Shown here in pieces: positions 7,023-13,760 of a stretch of DNA of 13,965 nucleotides (its first letter is position 1; each line of letters starts with the position of its first letter). The stretch is taken from contig DAOVGH010000031.1 in assembly GCA_030672485.1 (NCBI GenBank), positions 1 through 13,965 of the forward strand. The letters run 5' to 3'. The position numbers were made by a program, and so were the translations under genes. The DNA is from Desulfobacterales bacterium. Its GTDB lineage: Bacteria; Desulfobacterota; DSM-4660; Desulfatiglandales; B25-G16. The notes beneath the pieces were generated by a model. That model did not search any database, was not told the DNA's origin, and saw only the letters and a program-made list of their open reading frames with translations.

Positions 7023-7769
7023 TCAATTCCCCTGGCTTATCTGTTTTTGTCTTAACTCTTCCAGTATATGTTTATCCTTTTCGCTGAGATGCGCCTTCTC
7101 CAACAAATCGGGCCTTCTCTCTAAGGTCCTCTTTATAGATTGGGTTCTTCTCCAAAGCCGGATCCTCCCATGATCACCAGACAACAAGACAGATGGTACT
7201 CCCTCCCCCTGAAAGACCCGAGGTCTAGTAAATTGCGGATATTCCAGGAAGTTATCTTCAAAGGATTCCTCAAGAGTAGATTTTTCTCCACCTAATATAC
7301 CGGGGATCAATCGGCCAACAACCTCCACGATAACCATGGCTGGTAATTCACCTCCGGTCGAGATGTAATCACCAACAGATAGTTCCATATCGACATACCG
7401 AGATCTTACCCTTTCATCCACACCCTCGTAGCGCCCACACACTAAAACAATTTGCTTGAGCTTGGTCAAATTTCGGGCTAGTGATTGATTAAAGAGTTGA
7501 CCTTGAGGAGTTAGCAGGACGACTTTTCTATCCCCCTCCACCCTGGGAAGCGACTCCAGGGCCCGAAAAATCGGCTCCGGTTTCATAACCATGCCATCCC
7601 CACCCCCAAAGGGTCTATCATCAACCATCTGATGCGGTCCCTCACCAAAATCTCTTATGTTCACCACGTTTATCTCTATCTGTCCTTCTTTTACTGCCCG
7701 CCCAATAATTCCATAACTCATGAGGGGGATGAACATTTCCGGAAATATTGAAAGAATATCAAATCTCAT
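7023..7769 (-). CDS. trmD: tRNA (guanine-N1-)-methyltransferase TrmD
   Basis: A 248-residue SPOUT enzyme that methylates N1 of G37 in tRNAs reading CNN codons, preventing +1 frameshifting. The trefoil-knot SAM site shows as LVCGRYEGVDERV (residues 109-121) and GDYISTGGELPAMVIVEVVGRLIPG (133-157). Near the N-terminus are MRFDILSIFPEMF and DDRPFGGGDGMVM. The C-terminal domain has FLEYPQFTRP and LLSGDHGRIRLWRR. At the place of the catalytic Asp169 of E. coli (DSF before the TRP motif) this protein reads ESF, with E168. The start overlaps the rimM stop by one base (TAATG), so translation is probably coupled. Confidence 0.97.
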   Translation of the reverse strand: MRFDILSIFPEMFIPLMSYGIIGRAVKEGQIEINVVNIRDFGEGPHQMVDDRPFGGGDGMVMKPEPIFRALESLPRVEGDRKVVLLTPQGQLFNQSLARNLTKLKQIVLVCGRYEGVDERVRSRYVDMELSVGDYISTGGELPAMVIVEVVGRLIPGILGGEKSTLEESFEDNFLEYPQFTRPRVFQGEGVPSVLLSGDHGRIRLWRRTQSIKRTLERRPDLLEKAHLSEKDKHILEELRQKQISQGN

Positions 7770-8296
7770 TAGAGATCTAACAAACCGACTAGAGGCGAAA
7801 TAACCATTCTTTTTTGAGGTATGTTTATTTCCTTAACGATCTCGTGGATTGCCGGGATCAAAAACTCCTTCCCCTGATTTTCCACCACATAAACGTCATT
7901 GCTCCCCGTGGGAAAAATCTCCCTAAGAATCCCGAGATATTGGCCTGTTACCAGATATACATCCAATCCTAAGAGTTCATACCAGAAAAACTCATCCGCA
8001 TCTCTTTTTACCAAGGAATCTTTCCTTATCAATATCCCGGCGCCCTTAAAGATCTCTGCCTGATCAACGGAGTTCAGACCAGACAATCTCAAAAGATAGA
8101 CTGACCGATGGGTCTTTACAGAAACAACTTTCTTTTCATAGAATTGGTCTTGGCCCTTATTCAGAAACACAGAACCGGCCTGGAGGAATGTTTCTTTTGA
8201 TTGAGCATAAGAAACTATCCTGAGTAGACCGGTTAAACCATGTGGGCGGACAACGTGCCCGATCAGAACTAGATCACTAAGACCTGTTTTGCTCAA
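7769..8296 (-). CDS. rimM: Ribosome maturation factor RimM
   Basis: A 175-residue factor that binds S19 and helps mature the head of the 30S subunit. The N-terminal RimM domain spans about residues 8-93, with LVLIGHVVRPHGLTGLLRIVS and the LSGLNSVDQAEIFKG segment. The C-terminal PRC-barrel covers about 101-175, with DEFFWYELLGLDV, GSNDVYVV and FLIPAIHEIVKEI. The start is a TTG at 8296, directly abutting the khpA stop (TAATTG). No ATG fits before the conserved domain, and a GGAG lies only three bases before the TTG. The weak start and contact with khpA suggest coupled translation. Confidence 0.95.
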   Translation of the reverse strand: MSKTGLSDLVLIGHVVRPHGLTGLLRIVSYAQSKETFLQAGSVFLNKGQDQFYEKKVVSVKTHRSVYLLRLSGLNSVDQAEIFKGAGILIRKDSLVKRDADEFFWYELLGLDVYLVTGQYLGILREIFPTGSNDVYVVENQGKEFLIPAIHEIVKEINIPQKRMVISPLVGLLDL

Positions 8297-8536
8297 TTAC
8301 TCCAAAATCTCCAGGACGGATCTCTTTTTTATCTTGGTCGAGGCCGCACCAAGTATGGTTCTCATAGCCCTGGCAGTTCTTCCTTGTTTGCCTATTACCT
8401 TGCCCAAATCTTCTTTTGCTACCCTGAGTTCAATTACGGAGGTCTGTTCTCCTTCAAGTTCAGTTACACTTACTTCCTCTGGATTATCAACAAGAACCTT
8501 CGCAATGTATTCAACCAGCTCCTTCATTTCGATCAT
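8297..8536 (-). CDS. khpA: KhpA KH-domain RNA-binding protein (operon copy)
   Basis: A 79-residue single-KH protein in its classic place between rpsP and rimM. The GxxG loop is in GKVIGKQGRT (residues 45-54). The ATG at 8536 is preferred because AGGTG lies about seven bases upstream; a second ATG at 8527 would match the exact start of the paralogue at 1271. I count about 76% identity with that second copy over 76 residues. Differences cluster in the first 29 residues and in the segment after the GxxG loop. It lies 33 bases after rpsP and directly abuts rimM. This is presumably the ancestral copy. Confidence 0.95.
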   Translation of the reverse strand: MIEMKELVEYIAKVLVDNPEEVSVTELEGEQTSVIELRVAKEDLGKVIGKQGRTARAMRTILGAASTKIKKRSVLEILE

Positions 8537-8569
8537 TCTCTTTCACCTCAAATTCTCATTAAACATGAT

Positions 8570-8833
8570 TTAGTTTGTTTGGGAAGAAACCGTGGATACT
8601 CCCTTCTTCCGCAAAAGAGACCTTACAGTTTCCGAAAGCTGAGCACCTCTCCGTATCCACTTGTGAATCCTAGCTTCATCAATATGAACTTGGGCTGGAT
8701 CTCTCAGTGGATCGTAATATCCCAGTACCTCAAGAAACCTCCCGTCCCTCGGTGCCTCTGAATCGGTTGCCACAATACGGTAAAAAGGTCTCTTCTTAGC
8801 CCCTTTCCTGGTCAATCTTATTCTTACCGGCAT
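8570..8833 (-). CDS. rpsP: 30S ribosomal protein S16
   Basis: An 87-residue assembly protein of the 30S subunit. It shows the S16 signature MPVRIRLTRKGAKKRPFYRI at the very start, then ATDSEAPRDGRFLEVLGYYDP and the IHKWIRRGAQLSETVRSLL segment. The start is placed at the ATG at 8833 because S16 proteins almost always begin with this motif. An in-frame GTG at 8848 would add MRVGD and is judged spurious. AAGGGGGTGA upstream of the ATG is a strong ribosome site, though its end lies about 11 bases away. It leads the khpA-rimM-trmD-rplS cluster and is preceded by a structured leader at 8863-8966. Confidence 0.96.
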   Translation of the reverse strand: MPVRIRLTRKGAKKRPFYRIVATDSEAPRDGRFLEVLGYYDPLRDPAQVHIDEARIHKWIRRGAQLSETVRSLLRKKGVSTVSSQTN

Positions 8834-8862
8834 ATCTCCAACTCTCACCCCCTTTATTCAGT

Positions 8863-8966
8863 GTTTGTTGTGTTCATTGAGCTTCTTGTTTGAGGTCGCA
8901 GGATCCATAGAACTTTAACACAACAAACTCAAGAAACTGTCTACCGTCAAAGTTGCCAATCCTGCG
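8863..8966 (-). promoter_or_regulatory. Structured rpsP leader with interlocked inverted repeats (candidate pseudoknot)
   Basis: In the 144-base gap between ffh and rpsP, two perfect inverted repeats interlock. In RNA order (minus strand) they are: arm a CGCAGGAT (8966-8959), arm b GTTTGTTGTGTT (8928-8917), arm a' ATCCTGCG (8904-8897) and arm b' AACACAACAAAC (8874-8863). The a-b-a'-b' order gives pseudoknot topology, or two mutually exclusive hairpins. Arm b' ends about 29 bases before the rpsP ATG, just ahead of its ribosome site. No U-tract follows, so control of translation is more likely than a terminator. The 12-base pair is very unlikely by chance in so short a gap; the 8-base pair alone is not. 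I know no matching named leader. No convincing promoter was seen here. Confidence 0.5.
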
Positions 8967-8977
8967 GCTTGGATTAG

Positions 8978-10309
8978 TTAACTGAAGCTGCCCAATGAAG
9001 ATAGATCCCTTAAATTCCCTCGCCTAAATTTCTTAAGCATATTTCTCATCTGAACAAAATTCTTGAGAAGCCGATTAACATCTTCTACCCTTGTTCCGCT
9101 TCCCGTAGCAATCCTTTTTCGCCTCGTGCCACTTATTATCCTATAATCTCTTCTCTCTCCCGGTGTCATTGAGTTAATTATCGCCTCAAACCTGACAAGC
9201 TCTCTCTTATCGGCCTTTAACCTTCCCAACTTCATCATCTGTCCAATACCCGGTATCATCCCCAGGATCTGTTCCAATGATCCCATCTTGTGAATATAGG
9301 TAAGTTGCTTTCTGAAATCATCCAGATCAAATTCAGCCTTGTTGATCTTGCTCGCGAGTTCAACGGCCTCCTTTTGATCAAATTTGGCCTGTGCCTTATC
9401 AATCAGGGATAGAATATCCCCCATTCCCAGGATCCTCGAAGACATCCTGTCTGGGTAAAAAGGTTCTAATGCATCCAGCTTTTCCCCTACACCAATGAAT
9501 TTAATCGGTTTGTTTGTTACCGCCATGATGGAAAGCGCTGCTCCCCCCCTTGCATCACCTTCCATCTTTGATAAAATAACCCCAGTTATATCAAGATCCC
9601 CATCAAATTTTTGAGCCAAATTCACTGCATCCTGCCCTGTCATAGCATCGGCTACCAGAAGAGTCTCATCCGGATAGATTACACCCTTAATTCTCAAAAG
9701 CTCTTCCATTAGCCCTTCGTCAATATGGAGCCTGCCAGCTGTATCTATAATCAAAATATCTGATCCGATCCTCGATGCCTTGTGCAAGGCCTTAAGACAA
9801 ATATCTTCAGCCCGATCGGCGTTATCCGAAGGATGAACCGGGATATTGATCTCCTCTGCTATTTTCCAAAGTTGCTCGATAGCTGCCGGCCTTTGGACAT
9901 CCACCGGCACTAAGTAAGGATGGTATCCCTTTTCTCTTAAATAGTTTGCCAATTTACCAGCAGTTGTTGTTTTCCCGGAACCCTGGAGCCCAACAAGCAT
10001 TATACTAAGGGGTTTTTTGCCACCAAGGTTCAAATCCCTCTTTTCTTCTCCCATCAGCTTTGTAAGCTCTTCGTTTACTATCTTAATTACCTGTTGACCA
10101 GGGGAAAGGCTCTCCAATACCTCTTGCCCAAGGGCACGCTTCCTTATTTCTTCAAGTAGATTCTTAACAACCTTATAGTTTACATCCGCTTCAAGAAGAG
10201 CAAGCCGGATCTGTTTCAAAGCCTCCTGTATATTGCTCTCGCTTAATCTTCCTCGACCCTTCAATCCCTTGAAGATCCCGGTTAGTTTTTCAGTTAATAG
10301 TTCAAACAT
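8978..10309 (-). CDS. ffh: Signal recognition particle GTPase Ffh (SRP54)
   Basis: A 443-residue SRP protein that binds signal sequences of nascent membrane proteins and 4.5S RNA and docks with FtsY. The N domain covers about residues 1-90. The G domain shows the P-loop GLQGSGKTT (107-115), DVQRPAAIEQL (137-147), DTAGRLHIDE (189-198), SKMEGDARGG (247-256) and GVGEKLDALEPF. The M domain (about 325-430) has methionine-rich helices and the RNA-binding ISGTRRKRIATGSGTRVEDVN. Length is normal, without the long Met-rich tail of some homologues. It lies upstream of rpsP on the same strand, and a good promoter precedes it at 10340-10368. No 4.5S RNA gene is in the window. Confidence 0.98.
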   Translation of the reverse strand: MFELLTEKLTGIFKGLKGRGRLSESNIQEALKQIRLALLEADVNYKVVKNLLEEIRKRALGQEVLESLSPGQQVIKIVNEELTKLMGEEKRDLNLGGKKPLSIMLVGLQGSGKTTTAGKLANYLREKGYHPYLVPVDVQRPAAIEQLWKIAEEINIPVHPSDNADRAEDICLKALHKASRIGSDILIIDTAGRLHIDEGLMEELLRIKGVIYPDETLLVADAMTGQDAVNLAQKFDGDLDITGVILSKMEGDARGGAALSIMAVTNKPIKFIGVGEKLDALEPFYPDRMSSRILGMGDILSLIDKAQAKFDQKEAVELASKINKAEFDLDDFRKQLTYIHKMGSLEQILGMIPGIGQMMKLGRLKADKRELVRFEAIINSMTPGERRDYRIISGTRRKRIATGSGTRVEDVNRLLKNFVQMRNMLKKFRRGNLRDLSSLGSFS

Positions 10310-10339
10310 ATTTGAAAATCCAAAGAAATTTCCCCGAGT

Positions 10340-10368
10340 ATGCTATTGCTTTTTCTTATCCGTGTCAA
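10340..10368 (-). promoter_or_regulatory. Sigma-70 promoter upstream of ffh
   Basis: On the minus strand a perfect -35 TTGACA (10368-10363) and a -10 TAGCAT (10345-10340) are 17 bases apart, about 30 bases before the ffh ATG. This is the only strong promoter seen ahead of the ffh-rpsP block. The octamer AGGTACAA occurs twice just upstream (10383-10390 and 10406-10413, plus-strand reading), 23 bases start to start, and could be a weak operator. Confidence 0.7.
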
Positions 10369-10498
10369 CAAAATCCTTTATCAGGTACAATTTCTGCTAC
10401 TTGAAAGGTACAACTTGAGACCTAATGCCATCTCACGACTGTCCCATTTCAGGTTGCATTTTGGCGGAAATTGGTTTTAAAATCAATCACGTCTTCTT

Positions 10499-11272
10499 AT
10501 GGAAAAAAGAAACTCCTTCAGCGATGGTAATGTGGTAATCAAGCCGACAAGGGAAAAAGGGGAACCTCTTGTCGGCCCAAATGCCATCATGGTTGCCATT
10601 CCATCAGTGCTGACTAATATGGTTGATCTGGTCCACGCCGAGAGGGCAATCCTGGAACCATTCAGCCCGTTTAAACTCTTCATAGCCAAAAAACATAAAG
10701 ACCTCCCGCTTGCATTGGCAGGACCTCTCCTGGGCGCTCCTCAAGGGGCGATTGTCATGGAAAAACTAATAGCATTGGGCGCAAAAAGGATCTGGGTATT
10801 GGGATGGTGTGGCTCACTGCAGCCATATCTTCTGATAGGTGACCTGATAATTCCCACTACCGCTCTATCCGAAGAAGGTACTTCTACTCACTATCCTGTG
10901 AAAAAGAGGAGAAGACAGACAAGTCCTTTTCTAAACAACAGGCTGGAAGGGGCATTGTTACGGGCCAATCTTCCCTTTAAAAAAGGGCCAGTCTGGACAA
11001 CCGATGCCATTTACCGCGAAACGGAGAAAAAAGTTACAGCTTATGGAAAAAGAGGGTTGCTGGCCGTTGAAATGGAAATGTCTGCCCTCATAACCTTGGC
11101 TATCTATCGCTCGGTAGAACTGGCAGGGCTGCTTGTCGTATCGGATGAGCTCTTTTCCCTCAAGTGGCATAAAGGCGTTGGAGTTAACAAGTTAAAAAAG
11201 AAAAGCAGAGAGGCTAGCCGTCTGCTTTTCGATTTGTGCATGGGGGAAGGTGAGGGGAGCGACGATGGATAA
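10499..11272 (+). CDS. Nucleoside phosphorylase family protein (PNP/UDP phosphorylase type)
   Basis: A 257-residue protein of phosphorylase family 1, which splits nucleosides with phosphate into base and ribose-1-phosphate, or acts as a hydrolase in related members. Family marks are AGPLLGAPQGAIVMEKLIALGAKRIWVLGWCGSL (about 74-107), GDLIIPTTALSEEGTSTHY (114-132), TTDAIYRE, the ribose-binding VEMEMSAL (190-197), and VVSDEL (213-218) with the Asp that contacts the base. The substrate cannot be named from sequence. The HARxP-like hexamer-specific motifs are not clear. The ATG at 10499 has no recognisable Shine-Dalgarno, so the exact start is less sure. Its stop overlaps the acylphosphatase start by eight bases. 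Confidence 0.88.
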   Translation: MEKRNSFSDGNVVIKPTREKGEPLVGPNAIMVAIPSVLTNMVDLVHAERAILEPFSPFKLFIAKKHKDLPLALAGPLLGAPQGAIVMEKLIALGAKRIWVLGWCGSLQPYLLIGDLIIPTTALSEEGTSTHYPVKKRRRQTSPFLNNRLEGALLRANLPFKKGPVWTTDAIYRETEKKVTAYGKRGLLAVEMEMSALITLAIYRSVELAGLLVVSDELFSLKWHKGVGVNKLKKKSREASRLLFDLCMGEGEGSDDG

Positions 11273-11543
11273 TATGAGGGCTCATCTCATTATTGAAGGA
11301 AGGGTCCAGGGTGTCTGGTTTAGAGAGTCAACAAGAGAGGAGGCAACCAAACTGGGCCTGTACGGGTGGGTGAAAAATCGTTTTGATGGAAGCGTTGAAG
11401 TCGTTGCCGAGGGGCCGAGGGAAAAAGTGGAACAACTGATAGAATGGTGTCATCATGGGCCCCCAACCGCACGGGTAAGGAGGGTTCACGAAATCAAGGA
11501 GGATTTTACTGGAGACTTCGACTCCTTTAGGGTAATGTTCTGA
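11265..11543 (+). CDS. acyP: Acylphosphatase
   Basis: A 92-residue enzyme that hydrolyses acyl phosphates such as acetyl phosphate or 1,3-bisphosphoglycerate. The catalytic Arg20 lies in the loop GRVQGVWFR and the catalytic Asn38 in GWVKN, followed by DGSVEVVAEG and the C-terminal FDSFRVMF. Full length for the family (90-100 aa). The ATG at 11265 has GGGGAG five bases upstream and is preferred over the in-frame GTG at 11250. It overlaps the end of the phosphorylase gene by eight bases, so both are probably one transcript. Confidence 0.96.
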   Translation: MDNMRAHLIIEGRVQGVWFRESTREEATKLGLYGWVKNRFDGSVEVVAEGPREKVEQLIEWCHHGPPTARVRRVHEIKEDFTGDFDSFRVMF

Positions 11544-11609
11544 GGCAAGGGTTAGTATAGTTTTGAGGGAATGTTTTTGGGGTAAATAATCCAGCTGCAA
11601 CCTTGAATA

Positions 11610-12536
11610 ATGAAACCTTTGGAGAAGCTTTTAGTGAAGAAAAGGCCATATATCTTCCTTACCGCAATTGCCCTATTTGCTATTCTGCTTTCCGCTGGCT
11701 GTGGAACGAGTGCCTCGCTGGTGTTAGGGGGATTGCCCACCAATGACTGGCCAAAGAAAAGGGTTATGCTTATGCCTGCTACTGATCTTACGGGGATACC
11801 CTTAGATGGATTAATGGATACCGTACGTGCCGAGTTAAGCAAGACTTTAAAGAAAACTGGTTTTTTTAATGTTTACCATCAAGATAAAACCAAGAAATTT
11901 CGCATCTTTAAGCCACCAGAGCCAATCGACCCAGAACTAATGAGAGAGGCCAAAGGCACAGGCATGAACGCCATTATCTTTGAGACCATAAACCCCATAG
12001 AAACAAATCTGGTCAAAACAGGGATATGGCCCTTTAGGAGAAAGGCGCGGCGATTTACAGTATCAATGAATATAGATATACTGGACGTTAATAGGGGAAC
12101 AATACTCTTAAGTAAGGAGGTAGCTGACAACATTACGTTCTCGGAGGAGGAAACCGAAGAAGAAAGGGAAAAATCCACTGATGTTGAAACGAAAAAAACT
12201 GCCCTTGAGGAATGCCTGCCGGATCTGCTGAAACAAGCAGCAATGGCTGCTATCCTTTCACTTAATGGCCAGATGTGGATAGGCACAATAGTCTCCGCAG
12301 ATGAGAAAGGGATAATTATCAATGCCGGCCGCGATGCGGGACTGAGGCCAGGGATTGTGTGTGAAGTCTTTGGCACGGGTGAATCCATCACATCGTTTAA
12401 AGGGCAAACCTATCACTTACCAGGCCCCAAGGTAGGAGAAATAAAAATCGTTCGGATAAAACCGCGTCATTCCCTTGCAGAACCTGCTAATGGGAGTGCC
12501 TTCAAGTCAGGCCAGATAATAAGGGTTAAGGAATAA
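11610..12536 (+). CDS. Predicted outer-envelope lipoprotein, CsgG/FlgT-like
   Basis: A 308-residue protein with a basic N-terminus, a hydrophobic stretch and a lipobox LLSAGC, with Cys31 as the lipidation site. The segment after it (about 45-170), RVMLMPATDLTGIPLDGLMDTVRAELSKTLKKTGFF and following, resembles the CsgG-like fold of envelope lipoproteins. The C-terminal part (about 230-308) reads GTIVSADEKGIIINAGRDAGLRPG, then VGEIKIVRI, as in the FlgT C-terminal domain. An acidic, lysine-rich linker lies near 178-200. The function is not known; an envelope or secretion accessory role is inferred. It lies 66 bases after acyP with no strong ribosome site. The serine at +2 of the mature end is absent (Gly), and no Asp retention signal is seen. 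Confidence 0.72.
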   Translation: MKPLEKLLVKKRPYIFLTAIALFAILLSAGCGTSASLVLGGLPTNDWPKKRVMLMPATDLTGIPLDGLMDTVRAELSKTLKKTGFFNVYHQDKTKKFRIFKPPEPIDPELMREAKGTGMNAIIFETINPIETNLVKTGIWPFRRKARRFTVSMNIDILDVNRGTILLSKEVADNITFSEEETEEEREKSTDVETKKTALEECLPDLLKQAAMAAILSLNGQMWIGTIVSADEKGIIINAGRDAGLRPGIVCEVFGTGESITSFKGQTYHLPGPKVGEIKIVRIKPRHSLAEPANGSAFKSGQIIRVKE

Positions 12537-12616
12537 GATCAATATCCAGGCCCTATCTGAAGGAAATTCAGCTGCTCAAAACCCCATTAGCCGTTCATAG
12601 AGGGCTTAGACGGCTC

Positions 12617-12646
12617 TTGACATCTAATGGAGCTACCACATATAAT
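12617..12646 (+). promoter_or_regulatory. Perfect-consensus sigma-70 promoter
   Basis: TTGACA (12617-12622) and TATAAT (12641-12646), both exact consensus, are separated by 18 bases. Transcription would start near 12653, about 87 bases ahead of the ATG at 12740 of the broken gene. A six-base inverted repeat AGCCGT/ACGGCT ends right at the -35 (about 12590-12616) and may be an operator or a remnant hairpin. Confidence 0.75.
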
Positions 12647-12739
12647 ACCTTTTGGCTCTGAACCCTATTTTCAGTCCCACAGGGCAAGACTACCAGCCGG
12701 ATAAATAGTATTACTTCCAGGGAAAAAGACCGATACAAG

Positions 12740-13559
12740 ATGTCCGTGTTGAACTTGAAAGGCTCGAGGTTATCTGACAGAGATCTGGATTTCTTGGTAG
12801 ACACTGTGTCTCCAGAAGTCACCGATAAACCCAGGCTCAAGAAGGTCATCAGTGAGGATAAGGCAGAAATACCTACATCTGTGGCAAAAAGGTATTCAGG
12901 AGACTGATGGATGATGACGAGCTATTCTTGAAAATCTCGCCAACCCTTTTCTTCGAGATCCTGCTCAGGAAGGCAGCCAACGATCTGGAAGGGGTAAGCT
13001 ACACACTTGAAAAAACCAGCACCATGAGCCCGTATTCGATACCAAAGATGTGGTGGAGCTTCTCGCCAAGGAGTCCCTCCTGGGCTACCTGGCCGACATG
13101 CTCTCATCATTTACCAAAATTGAGAGCTACGCCATCTCCTTTAGGGCAAAAAAGGGGGTGTGGAGAAAAATCCGATTCAATAACCTGGATATCCTCAGCT
13201 TTATGAGTTTCTGTGAAGCCGTGGGTGAGGCGTATAGGCTTGTCTTCTATAAGAGGATCGCTGATATCTGTCTTTTTATCCTGGGCATTTTCCCCGATTA
13301 TGCCGAGCGTGATTACCGTTATCCCTTTTCCGGGGAAGTCAGACCGCAGATTCAAGGAAGGCTCAGGATTAGTCCGGCGGACTACGAAAAAGAAGGCCCA
13401 AAATTCTATAAACTTGCTGCGGAACATCAGTCAGCCAGAGAACTGGACTTATCCGATGTTTTCTCGGCCCTTCATGGGAATTTTCAAAAGGCCAGAAAGC
13501 CATTGAATTTCATTGCCGAGCACTATCTGAAATACAAGAGGCATGGGTTCTTTACGTAG
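12740..13559 (+). pseudogene. Conserved hypothetical gene split over three reading frames
   Basis: Three overlapping segments look like one protein of about 270 residues. Segment 1 starts at ATG 12740 (MSVLNLKGSRLSDRDLDFLV and on) and would stop at TGA 12905-12907. Segment 2, in the next frame, carries GKKVFRRLMDDDELFLKISP and continues to YTLEK, with ATG 12907 overlapping the first stop. Segment 3 reads HEPVFDTKDVVELLAKESLL and runs to TAG 13557-13559, ending KPLNFIAEHYLKYKR. Each shift is one base in the same direction, near 12865-12885 and at the A6 run 13010-13015. I do not recognise a named family; the protein is soluble-looking, with a hydrophobic RIADICLFILGIF in the middle. The shifts could be decay or sequencing errors. 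The perfect promoter upstream is intact. Confidence 0.6.
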
Positions 13560-13730
13560 TCAGCTAACAGTGCGTATGTCCGCCCGATCCCTCCCTCACC
13601 TTACCAGAGTCTTATTGAGAAATCTCACAAACGAGGCCTTTCCGTATGAGGATTGAAGAGCTGATCTCCGGCAGGGATGATCACGAAGAGGTCGCGGAGG
13701 GGCTTCCATTCCCGTTTCAGCAATGAACCT

Positions 13731-13750
13731 CCCTGCAGCAAGCTGCAGGG
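13731..13750. repeat. Perfect hairpin downstream of groEL
   Basis: CCCTGCAGC and GCTGCAGGG pair as nine bases around an AA (eight pairs with a tetraloop in practice), about 11 bases past the groEL stop. Neither strand has a T-tract after it, so it is not a standard intrinsic terminator; it may protect the mRNA 3' end. The 200 bases between it and the broken gene hold only short open frames that I cannot support. Confidence 0.5.
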
Positions 13751-13760
13751 AATTAACAAG

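Noticed and set aside
12595..12849. Minus-strand open frame across the consensus promoter
   Set aside because: The plus strand has a perfect promoter and a protein-like frame here; the minus translation shows no domain.
13010..13016. A AAA AAC heptamer at the second frame break, resembling a programmed -1 slippery site
   Set aside because: In the incoming frame the codons are GAA AAA ACC, so the heptamer is out of phase for tandem slippage, and I saw no clear stimulatory structure. A homopolymer indel is simpler.
13560..13730. Two short plus-strand frames of 26 codons, at about 13577 and 13646
   Set aside because: They look mildly protein-like but have no homology I can recognise and no ribosome site; possibly remnants, not supportable.
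13731..13750. groEL intrinsic terminator
   Set aside because: The hairpin is perfect but lacks a T-tract on either strand, so it is listed only as a hairpin.
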